A stretch of DNA of 64,000 nt from contig NC_079877.1 of NCBI RefSeq assembly GCF_029227915.1, positions 35,119,851 through 35,183,850 on the forward strand, read 5' to 3'. The stretch comes from Hydractinia symbiolongicarpus. Lineage: Eukaryota; Cnidaria; Hydrozoa; Anthoathecata; Hydractiniidae. The notes under the pieces are model-generated. The model worked only from the letters and a program-made list of their open reading frames with translations, did not search any database and had not been told where the DNA came from. Of the stretch, positions 11,646 through 21,096 are shown piece after piece (position 1 is the stretch's first letter; each line of letters opens with the position of its first letter). A program made the position numbers and the translations under genes.

Positions 11646-11955
11646 AAGGGATCTGTCTCAAAAATACATTAGATGACGTCATGAAACTTTCGTTTTCGGC
11701 TTCACGAGTGTTTGATCTCTACTTGCGTGTCTCATTTTAATTTTTGGTCAGCGGATTTGGATGCAAAAGTGATTGAAAGAAAAAGGAAAAAAAATTGAGT
11801 GTTATTTTTATGATCTTATAGATGTTTTACGGCATATTTTTAAAACGATTAAAGTTGAGAAAAAAATGAGACACGCGATTTAAATTCAGACTATGCTGAA
11901 CATGTGGACATATTTTTTTTTCTGAAAACTTGTATACTTTTGAGACAAATCCCTT
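11646..11955. mobile_element. Nested ~310-bp inverted-repeat (foldback) structure
   Basis: The outer arms are 11646-11667 (starts AAGGGATCTGTCTCAAAA) and 11934-11955, whose reverse complement starts AAGGGATTTGTCTCAAAA. They agree at 19 of 22 positions. A second, perfect 14-bp pair lies inside: GCGTGTCTCATTTT at 11725-11738 and its complement at 11863-11876. Both arm pairs contain GTCTCA. Nested arms of this kind suggest a small MITE that inserted into the larger element, or internal structure belonging to it. I could not find a clear target-site duplication next to the outer arms, so the transposon reading is tentative. Confidence 0.6.
11673..11682. promoter_or_regulatory. 10-bp palindrome ATGACGTCAT (CRE-like)
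   Basis: This is a perfect palindrome containing TGACGTCA, the consensus site for ATF/CREB-type bZIP proteins. It sits just inside the left arm of the nested structure. A single 8-bp match is weak evidence for function. Confidence 0.3.
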
Positions 11956-12134
11956 CACAGTTGGCCACACCCACTTTTTAAGACTTTCGACTATATTTTT
12001 TTTCTGTTACAACATTTTAATTTTTTTTTTCATAATATTGTAGAACAAACTTTTGTTAACAAGTACATATATACTTTTATAATGTTTTTTTAAAAGGAAA
12101 GTTGGAAAAAAATGCTTTATACAGAAGAGGTGTA
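11956..12134. other. Insertion interior, right part, nothing recognisable
   Basis: AT-rich DNA lies between the nested structure and the right inverted repeat. It holds T runs near 12021-12030, a GTTAAC-centred 10-bp palindrome at 12053-12062 and no reading frame of note. Confidence 0.6.
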
Positions 12135-12152
12135 ATTTACCATACCGCTACC
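12135..12152 (-). repeat. Right terminal inverted repeat (18 bp)
   Basis: ATTTACCATACCGCTACC is the exact reverse complement of 10687-10704. It is followed by TTAAAC, which resumes the interrupted monomer. Confidence 0.95.
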
Positions 12153-12156
12153 TTAA
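12153..12156. repeat. TTAA target-site duplication, right
   Basis: This is the second copy of the four-base target. The satellite resumes with TTAAACTTC, as in uninterrupted units (GATTAAACTTC). Confidence 0.85.
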
Positions 12157-12666
12157 ACTTCTTTTATTCAGCGTCTCATCAAAAATGAAAACATTTTTAA
12201 AAACTACAAGTCTCATGGGCTTTAGTGGTGAAATAATAATTTAAAAAATCGTTCGGAAAATGAGTATACGCCCTGGGTACTTTCTTTGTATACTTTTGAC
12301 TATACGGGCCGAGTTCGGGATTTACGGGAAATCGCAGGTTTTCGTTTGCCGGCGATTAAACTTCTTTTATTCAGCGTCTCATCAAAAATGAAAACATTTT
12401 TAAAAACTACAAGTCTCATGGGATTTAGTGGTGAAATAATAATTTAAAAAATCGTTCGGGAAATGAGTTTAGACCCTGGGTACTTTCTTTGTATACTTTT
12501 GACTATACGGGCCGAGTTCGGGATTTACGGGAAATCGCAGGTTTTCGTTTGCCGGCGATTAAACTTCTTTTATTCAGCGTCTCATCAAAAATGAAAACAT
12601 TTTTGAAAACAAAAAGTCTCATGCGTTTTAGTGGTGAAAAAATGAATTAAAAAATCGTTCGGGAAA

Positions 12667-13638
12667 TGAGGGCCAAGCCAGGGATTTACGGGAAATCGCG
12701 GGTTTCCTTTGCCGGCGATTAAACCTCTTTCATTAAGCGTCTCTTCAAAAATGAAAACATTTTTGAAAACTACAAGTCTCATGCGTTTTAGTGGTGAAAA
12801 AAAAATTTAAAAAATCGTTCGGGAAATGAGTTTACTCCCTGGGTACTTTCTTTGTATACATTCGACTATACGGGCCAAGCCCGGGATATACGGGAAATCG
12901 CGGGATTTCGTTTGCCGGCGATTAAACCTCTTTTATTAAGCGTCTCATCAAAAATGAAAACATTTTTGAAAACTGCATGTCTCATGCGTTTTAGTAGTGA
13001 AAAAATAATTTAAAAATTCGTTCGGGAAATGAGTTTACTCACTGGGTGCTTTCCTTGTATACTTTTGACTATCCGGGCCGAGTCCGGGATTTACGGGAAA
13101 TCGCGGGTTTTTGTTTGCCGGCGATTAAACTTCTTTTATTCAGCGTCTCATCAAAAATGAAAACATTTTTAAAAACTACAAGTCTCATGGGCTTTAGTGG
13201 TGAAATAATAATTTAAAAAATCGTTCGGGAAATGAGTATACACCCTGGGTACTTTCTTTGTATACTTTTGACTATACGGGCCGAGTTCGGGATTTACGGG
13301 AAATCGCAGGTTTTCGTTTGCCGGCGATTAAACTTCTTTTATTCAGCGTCTCATCAAAAATGAAAACATTTTTAAAAACTACAAGTCTCATGGGATTTAG
13401 TGGTGAAATAATATTTTAAAAAATCGTTCGGTAAATGAGTTTACACCCTGGGTACTTTCTTTGTATACTTTTGACTATACGGGCCGAGTCCGGGATTTAC
13501 GGGAAATCGCAGGTTTTCGTTTGCCGGCGATTAAACTTCTTTTATTTAGCGTCTCATCAAAAATGAAAACATTTTTGAAAACAAAAAGTCTCATGCGTTT
13601 TAGTGGTGAAAAAATGAATTAAAAAATCGTTCGGGAAA
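12667..13638 (+). repeat. 972-bp higher-order repeat, copy 2
   Basis: The unit order S1, M1, M2, M3, M4 is the same as at 9659-10630, with the same marks and exact length. This copy has single changes such as ACTGCATG in M1 and AATATTTTAA in M3. Confidence 0.9.
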
Positions 13639-13798
13639 TGAGGGCCAAGCCAGGGATTTACGGGAAATCGCGGGTTTCGTTTGCCGGCGATTAAACTTCT
13701 TTTATTCAGCGTCTCATCAAAAATGAAAACATTTTTAAAAACTACAAGTCTCATGGGCTTTAGTGGTGAAATAATAATTTAAAAAATCGTTCGGGAAA
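13639..13798 (+). repeat. Empty-site paralogue of the transposon target
   Basis: This unit is the same S1/M2 recombinant as the one interrupted at 10683-12156. It is also followed by a unit beginning TGAGTATACGCCC, as at 12261. It has one TTAA, near 13694-13697, and no insertion. The 160-bp length equals the interrupted unit minus 1,470 bp, which fixes both ends of the element and its duplication. Confidence 0.9.
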
Positions 13799-14610
13799 TG
13801 AGTATACGCCCTGGGTACTTTCTTTGTTTACTTTTGACTATACGGGCCAAGCCCGGGATATACGGGAAATCGCGGGATTTCGTTTGCCGGCGATTAAACC
13901 TCTTTTATTAAGCGTCTCATCAAAAATGAAAACATTTTTGAAAACTGCAAGTCTCATGCGTTTTAGTAGTGAAAAAATAATTTAAAAATTCGTTCGGGAA
14001 ATGAGTTTACTCACTCGGTGCTTTCCTTGTATACTTTTGACTATCCGGGCCGAGTCCGGGATTTACGGGAAATCGCGGGTTTTTGTTTGCCGGCGATTAA
14101 ACTTCTTTTATTCAGCGTCTCATCAAAAATGAAAACACTTTTAAAAACTACAAGTCTCATGGGCTTTAGTGGTGAAATAATAATTTAAAAAATCGTTCGG
14201 GAAATGAGTATACACCCTGGGTACTTTCTTTGTATACTTTTGACTATACGGGCCGAGTTCGGGATTTACGGGAAATCGCAGGTTTTCGTTTGCCGGCGAT
14301 TACACTTCTTTTATTCAGCGTCTCATCAAAAATGAAAACATTTTTAAAAACTACAAGTCCCATGGGATTTAGTGGTGAAATAATAATTTAAAAAATCGTT
14401 CGGTATATGAGTTTACACCCTGGGTACTTTCTTTGTATACTTTTGACTATACGGGCCGAGTCCGGGATTTACGGGAAATCGCAGGTTTTCGTTTGCCGGC
14501 GATTAAACTTCTTTTATTCAGTGTCTCATCAAAAATGAAAACATTTTTGAAAACAAAAAGTCTCATGCGTTTTAGTGGTGAAAAAATGAATTAAAAAATC
14601 GTTCGGGAAA
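13639..14610 (+). repeat. 972-bp higher-order repeat, copy 3, two chimaeric units
   Basis: The length is still 972 bp, but the first two units are recombinants. Unit 13639-13798 joins the S1 5' part to an M2-like 3' part (CTTCTTTTATTCAGC, CATGGGCTTTAG). Unit 13799-14001 starts as M3 with the private TATACGCCC and switches to M1 (CCAAGCCCGGGATATACGG) about 50 bp in. M2, M3 and M4 then follow normally. The first unit and the start of the second match the unit that holds the transposon (10631-12260) and its neighbour at 12261. Confidence 0.88.
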
Positions 14611-15785
14611 TGAGGGCCAAGCCAGGGATTTACGGGAAATCGCGGGTTTCGTTTGCCGGCGATTAAACCTCTTTCATTAAGCGTCTCTTCAAAAATGAAA
14701 ACATTTTTGAAAACTACAATTCTCATGCGTTTTAGTAGTGAAAAAAAAATTTTAAAAATCGTTCGGGAAATGAGTTTACTCCCTGGGTACTTTCTTTGTA
14801 TACATTCGACTATACGGGCCAAGCCCGGGATATACGGGAAATCGCGGGATTTCGTTTGCCGGCGATTAAACCTCTTTTATTAAGCGTCTCATCAAAAATG
14901 AAAACATTTTTGAAAACTGCAAGTCTCATGCGTTTTAGTAGTGAAAAAATAATTTAAAAATTCGTTCGGGAAATGAGTTTACTTACTGGGTGCTTTCCTT
15001 GTATACTTTTGACTATCAGGGCCGAGTCCGGGATTTACGGGAAATCGCGGGTTTTCGTTTGCCGGCGATTAAACTTCTTTTATTCAGCGTCTCATCAAAA
15101 ATGAAAACATTTTTAAAAACTACAAGTCTCATGGGCTTTAGTGGTGAAATAATACTTTAAAAAATCGTTCGGGAAATGAGTATACACCCTGGGTACTTTC
15201 TTTGTATACTTTTGACTATACGGGCCGAGTTCGGGATTTACGGGAAATCGCAGGTTTTCGTTTGCCGGCGATTAAATTTCTTTTATTCAGCGTCTCATCA
15301 AAAATGAAAACATTTTTAAAAACTACAAGTCTCATGGGATTTAGTGGTGAAATAATAATTTAAAAAATCGTTCGGGAAATGAGTTTACACCCTGGGTACT
15401 TTCTTTGTATACTTTTGACTATACGGGCCGAGTCCGGGATTTACGGGAAATCGCAGGTTTCCGTTTGCCGGCGATTAAACTTCTTTCATTCAGCGTCTCA
15501 TCAAAAATGAAAACATTTCTGAAAACTACAAGTCTCATGGGATTTAGTGGTGAAATAATAATTTAAAAAATCGTTTGGGAAATTAGTTTACTCCCTGGGT
15601 ACTTTCTTTGTATACTTTTGACTATACGGGCCGAGTCCGGGATTTACGGGAAATCGCAGGTTTTCGTTTGCCGGCGATTAAAGTTCTTTTATTCAGCGTC
15701 TCATCAAAAATGAAAACATTTTTGAAAACAAAAAGTCTCATGCGTTTTAGTGGTGAAAAAATGAATTAAAAAATCGTTCGGGAAA
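14611..15785 (+). repeat. Extended HOR copy with one additional unit
   Basis: S1, M1, M2, M3 and two M4-like units total 1,175 bp (160 + 5 x 203). The last unit carries AAAACAAAAAG and AAAAAATGAATT and is followed by the 161-bp short unit at 15786. This is the distal end of the 972-bp HOR domain. Confidence 0.75.
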
Positions 15786-16512
15786 TGAGGGCCAAGCCAG
15801 GGATTTACGGGAAATCGCGGGGTTTCGTTTGCCGGCGATTAAACTTCTTTCATTCAGCGTCTCATCAAAAATGAAAACATTTCTGAAAACTACAAGTCTC
15901 ATGGGATTTAGTGGTGAAATAATAATTTAAAAAATCGTTTGGGAAATTAGTTTACTCCTTGGGTACTTTCTTTGTATACTTTTGACTATACGGGCCGAGT
16001 CCGGGATTTACGGGAAATCGCAGGTTTTCGTTTGCCGGCGATTAAACTTCTTTTATTCAGCGTCTCATCAAAAATGAAAACATTTTTGAAAACAAAAATT
16101 CTCATGCGTTTTAGTGGTGGAAAAATGAATTAAAAAATCGTTCGGGAAATGAGGGCCAAGCTAGGGATTTACGGGAAATCGCGGGTTTCGTTTGCCGGCT
16201 ATTAAACCTCTTTCATTAAGCGTCTCTTCAAAAATGAAAACATTTTTGAAAACTACAAGTCTCATGCGTTTTAGTGGTGAAAAAAAAATTTAAAACATCG
16301 TTCGGGAAATGAGTTTACTCCCTGGGTACTTTCTTTGTATACATTCGACTATACGGGCCAAGCACGGGATATACGGGAAATCGCGGGATTTCGTTTGCCG
16401 GCGATTAAACCTCTTTTATTAAGCGTCTCATCAAAAATGAAAACATTTTTGAAAACTGCAAGTCTCATGCGTTTTAGTGGTGAAAAGATAATTGAAAAAT
16501 TCGTTCGGGAAA

Positions 16513-18050
16513 TGAGTTTACTCACTGGGTAATTTCCTTGTATACTCTTGACTATACGGGCTGAGTCCGGGATTTACGAGAAATCGCTGGTTTTCGGTTG
16601 CCGGCGATTAAACTTCTTTTATTCAGCGTCTCATCAAAAATGAAAACATTTTTAAAAACTACAAGTCTCATTGGCTTTAGTGGTGAAATAATAATTTAAA
16701 AAATCGTTTGGGAAATGAGTTTACTCCCTGGGTACTTTCTTTGTATACTTTCGACTATACGGGCCAAGCACGGGATTTACGGGAAATCGCAGGTTTTCGT
16801 TTGCCGGCGATTAAACTTCTTTTATTTAGCGTCTCATCAAAAATGAAACATTTTTGAAAACTACAAGTCTCATGTGTTTTAGTGGTGAAAAAATGAATTA
16901 AAAAATCGTTCGGGAAATGAGGGCCAAGCCAGGGATTTACGGGAAATCGCGGGGTTTTGTTTGCCGGCGATTAAACCTCTTCAATTAAGCGTCTCTTCAA
17001 AAATGAAAACATTTTTGAAAACTACAAGTCTCATGCGTTTTAGTGGTGAAAAAAAAATTTAAAACATCGTTCGGGAAATGAGTTTACTCCCTGGGTACTT
17101 TCTTTGTATACATTCGACTATACGGGCCAAGCCCGGGATATACGGGAAATCGCGGGATTTCGTTTGCCGGCGATTAAACCTCTTTTATTAAGCGTCTCAT
17201 CAAAAATGAAAACATTTTTGAAAACTGCAAGTCTCATGCGTTTTAGTGGTGAAAAGATAATTTAAAAAATCGTTTTGGAAATGAGTTTACTCACAGGGTA
17301 CTTTCTTTGTATACATTCGACTATACGGGCCAAGCACGGGATTTACGGGAAATCGCGGGTTTTCGTTTGCCGGCGATTAAACCACTTTCATTAAGCGTCT
17401 CATCAAAAATGAAAACATTTCTGAAAACTACAAGTCTCATGCGTTTTAGTGGTGAAAAAATAATTGAAAAATTCGTCCGGGAAATGCATTTACTCACTGG
17501 GTAATTTCCTTGTATACTTTTGACTATACGGGCTGAGTCCGGGATTTACGAGAAATCGCTGGTTTTCGGTTGCCGGCGATTAAACTTCTTTTATTCAGCG
17601 TCTCATCAAAAATGAAAACATTTTTAAAAACTACAAGTCTCATGGGCTTTAGTGGTGAAATAATAATTTAAAAAATCGTTTGGGAAATGAGTTTACTCCC
17701 TGGGTACTTTCTTTGTATACTTTCGACTATACGGGCCAAGCACGGGATTTACGGGAAATCGCAGGTTTTCGTTTGCCGGCGATTAAACTTCTTTTATTTA
17801 GCGTCTCATCAAAAATGAAACATTTTTGAAAACTACAAGTCTCATGTGTTTTAGTGGTGAAAAAATGAATTAAAAAATCGTTCGGGAAATGAGGGCCAAG
17901 CCAGGGATTTACGGGAAATCGCGGGGTTTTGTTTGCCGGCGATTAAACCTCTTCAATTAAGCGTCTCTTCAAAAATGAAAACATTTTTGAAAACTACAAG
18001 TCTCATGCGTTTTAGTGGTGAAAAAATAATTTAAAAATTCGTTCGGGAAA
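16513..18050 (+). repeat. Second 972-bp periodicity, different unit set
   Basis: The three-unit block 16513-17078 (203 + 202 + 161 bp) recurs at 17485-18050. Both copies share GGGCTGAG, GAGAAATCGCTGGTTTTCGG, the A-deletion in AAAAATGAAACATTT, TCATGTG and the private CTCTTCAATTAAG. The spacer units 17079-17484 complete the 972-bp period. The equal length to the M1-M4 HOR reflects the same sum of unit sizes, not the same sequence. Confidence 0.85.
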
Positions 18051-18862
18051 TGAGTTTACTCACTGGGTACTTTCCTAGTATACTTTTGACTATACGGGCA
18101 TAGTCCGGGATTTACAGGAAATCGCGGGTTTTCGTTTGCCAGCGATTAAACTTCTTTTATTCAGCGTCTCATCAAAAATGAAAACATTTTTAAAAACTAC
18201 AAGTCTCATGGGCTTTAGTGGTGAAATAATAATTTAAAAAATCGTTTGGGAAATGAGTTTACTCCCTGGGTACTTTCTTTGTATACTTTTGACTATACGG
18301 GCCGAATCCGGAATTTACGGGAAATCGCAAGTTTTCGTTTGCCGGCGATTAAACTTCTTTTATTTAGCGTCTCATCAAAAATGAAAACATTTTTGAAAAC
18401 TACAAGTCTCATGCGTTTTAGTGGTGAAAAAATAATTTAAAAATTCGTTCGGGAAATGAGTTTACTCACTGGGTACTTTCCTAGTATACTTTTGACTATA
18501 CGGGCTGAGTCCGGGATTTACAGGAAATCGCGGGTTTTCGTTTGCCGGCGATTAAACTTCTTTTATTCAGCGTCTCATCAAAAATGAAAACATTTTTAAA
18601 AACTACAAGTCTCATGGGCTTTAGTGGTGAAATAATAATTTAAAAAATCGTTTGGGAAATGAGTTTACTCCCTGGGTACTTTCTTTGTATACTTTTGACT
18701 ATACGGGCCGAATCCGGAATTTACGGGAAATCGCAAGTTTTCGTTTGCCGGCGATTAAACTTCTTTTATTTAGCGTCTCATCAAAAATGAAAACATTTTT
18801 GAAAACTACAAGTCTCATGCGTTTTAGTGGTGAAAAAATAATTTAAAAAATCGTTAGGGAAA
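18051..18862 (+). repeat. 406-bp dimer, two copies
   Basis: 18051-18456 and 18457-18862 are adjacent near-identical dimers. Both contain CCTAGTATAC in the first unit and CCGAATCCGGAATTTACGG with CGCAAGTTTTCG in the second. The block 17688-18456 also recurs at 21097-21865 (offset 3,409 bp), so it flanks the following dimer domain on both sides. Confidence 0.88.
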
Positions 18863-21096
18863 TGAGTTTACACCCTGGGTACTTTCTTTGTATACTTTTG
18901 ACTATACGGGCCGTGTCCGGGATTTACGGGAAATCGCAGGTTTTCGTTTGCCGGCGATTAAACCTCTTTTATTCAGGGTCTCATCAAAAATGAAAACATT
19001 TTTGAAAACTACAAGTCTCATGCGTTTTAGTGGTGAAAAAATAATTTAAAAATTCGTTCGGGAAATGAGTTTACTCACTGGGTACTTTCCTTGTATACTT
19101 TTGACTATACGGGCCGAGTCCGGAATTTACGGGAAATCGGGGGTTTTCGTTTGCCGGCGATTAAACTTCTTTTATTCAGCGTCTCATCAAAAATGTAAAC
19201 ATTTTTAAAAACTACAAGTCTCATGGGCTTTAGTGGTGAAATAATAATTTAAAAAATCGTTAGGGAAATGAGATTACACCCTGGGTACTTTCTTTGTATA
19301 CTTTTGACTATACGGGCCGAGTCCGGGATTTACGGGAAATCGCAGGTTTTCGTTTGCCGGCGATTAAACTTCTTTTATTCAGCGTCTCATCAAAAATGAA
19401 AACATTTTTGAAAACTACAAGTCTCATGCGTTTTAGTGGTGAAAAAATAATTTAAAAAATCGTTAGGGAAATGAGTTTACACCCTGGGTACTTTCTTTGT
19501 ATACTTTTGACTATACGGGCCGTGTCCGGGATTTACGGGAAATCGCAGGTTTTCGTTTGCCGGCGATTAAACTTCTTTTATTCAGGGTCTCATCAAAAAT
19601 GAAAACATTTTTGAAAACTACAAGTCTCATGCGTTTTAGTGGTGAAAAAATAATTTAAAAATTCGTTCGGGAAATGAGTTTACTCACTGGGTACTTTCCC
19701 TGTATACTTTTGACTATACGGGCCGAGTCCGGAATTTACGGGAAATCGCGGGTTTTCGTTTGCCGGCGATTAAACTTCTTTTATTCAGCGTCTCATCAAA
19801 AATGAAAACATTTTTAAAAACTACAAGTCTCATGGGCTTTAGTGGTGAAATAATAATTTAAAAAATCGTTAGGGAAATGAGTTTACACCCTGGGTACTTT
19901 CTTTGTATACTTTTGACTATACGGGCCGAGTCCGGGATTTACGGGAAATCGCAGGTTTTCGTTTGCCGGCGATTAAACTTCTTTTATTCAGCGTCTCATC
20001 AAAAATGAAAACATTTTTGAAAACTACAAGTCTCATGCGTTTTAGTGGTGAAAAAATAATTTAAAAATTCGTTCGGGAAATGAGTTTACTCACTAGGTAC
20101 TTTCCTTGTATACTTTTGACTATACGGGCCGAGTCCGGAATTTACGGGAAATCGGGGGTTTTCGTTTGCCGGCGATTAAACTTCTTTTATTCAGCGTCTC
20201 ATCAAAAATGTAAACATTTTTAAAAACTACAAGTCTCATGGGCTTTAGTGGTGAAATAATAATTTAAAAAATCGTTAGGGAAATGACATTACACCCTGGG
20301 TACTTTCTTTGTATACGTTTGACTATACGGGCCGAGTCCGGGATTTACGGGAAATCGCAGGTTTTCGTTTGCCGGCGATTAAACTTCTTTTATTCAGCGT
20401 CTCATCAAAAATGAAAAAAATTTTTGAAAACTACAAGTCTCATGCGTTTTAGTGGTGAAAAAATAATTTAAAAATTCGTTCGGGAAATGAGTTTACTCAC
20501 TGGGTACTTTCCTTGTATACTTTTGACTATACGGGCCGAGTCCGGAATTTACGGGAAATCGCGGGTTTTCGTTTGCCGGCGATTAAACTTCTTTTATTCA
20601 GCGTCTCATCAAAAATGAAAAGATTTTTAAAAACTACAAGTCTCATGGGCTTTAGTGGTGAAATAATAATTTAAAAAATCGTTAGGGAAATGAGTTTACA
20701 CCCTGGGTACTTTCTTTGTATACTTTTGACTATACGGGCCGAGTCCGGGATTTACGGGAAATCGCAGGTTTTCGTTTGCCGGCGATTAAACTTCTTTTAT
20801 TCAGCGTCTCATCAAAAATGAAAACATTTTTGAAAACTACAAGTCTCATGCGTTTTAGTGGTGAAAAAATAATTTAAAAATTCGTTCGGGAAATGAGTTT
20901 ACTCACTAGGTACTTTCCTTGTATACTTTTGACTATACGGGCCGAGTCCGGAATTTACGGGAAATCGCGGGTTTTCGTTTGCCGGCGATTAAACTTCTTT
21001 TATTCAGCGTCTCATCAAAAATGAAAACATTTTTAAAAACTACAAGTCTCATGGGCTTTAGTGGTGAAATAATAATTTAAAAAATCGTTTGGGAAA
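18863..21096 (+). repeat. Alternating X/Y dimer domain (11 units)
   Basis: Y units have TTTACACCC and CGCAGGTTTTCG. X units have CACTGGGTAC, CTTTCC, CCGGAATTTACGG and CATGGGCTTTAG. The order is Y X Y Y X Y X Y X Y X. Private changes pair distant units. GTGTCCGGG with TTCAGGGTC occurs at 18863 and 19472 (609 bp apart). GAAATCGGGGG with AAATGTAAAC occurs at 19066 and 20081 (1,015 bp apart). One unit (20284) is 204 bp through an extra A. No short units occur here. Confidence 0.85.

Larger units (their letters stand above)
10687..12152. mobile_element. Non-autonomous TTAA-flanked DNA transposon (1,466 bp)
   Basis: This is a foreign insertion in a satellite monomer. It begins GGTAGCGGTATGGTAAAT and ends with the exact reverse complement (18-bp perfect terminal inverted repeats). 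Removing 1,466 bp plus one TTAA restores a 160-bp unit (10631 to 12260), the same length as its empty paralogue at 13639-13798. The interior is AT-rich with long T runs (10711-10719 and 10723-10734). The longest reading frame is only 77 codons (11121-11354, + strand), overlapped by frames on both strands, with no transposase motif seen. TTAA target sites are typical of the piggyBac superfamily and of Sola3. However, piggyBac ends usually start with CCC/CCY, and these start with GGTAGC, so family assignment stays open. It is a MITE-like or deleted derivative that would need a transposase supplied elsewhere. Confidence 0.9.

Noticed and set aside
10687-12152. Assignment of the insertion to piggyBac
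   Set aside because: Only the TTAA agrees. The terminal bases differ from the usual CCC/CCY start, there is no transposase, and a TA duplication cannot be excluded. Left as an unassigned TTAA-flanked element.
18246-18440. Repeated 64-114-codon + strand reading frames across the array (start near unit position 26 or 199; also 34573, 47207, 50369, 52399, 55172)
   Set aside because: Most begin at TTG rather than ATG and lie in the same phase of each satellite unit. The 203-bp unit is not a multiple of three, and longer frames arise only where a TAA near position 184 is changed or shifted. They are frames in a repeat, not genes.
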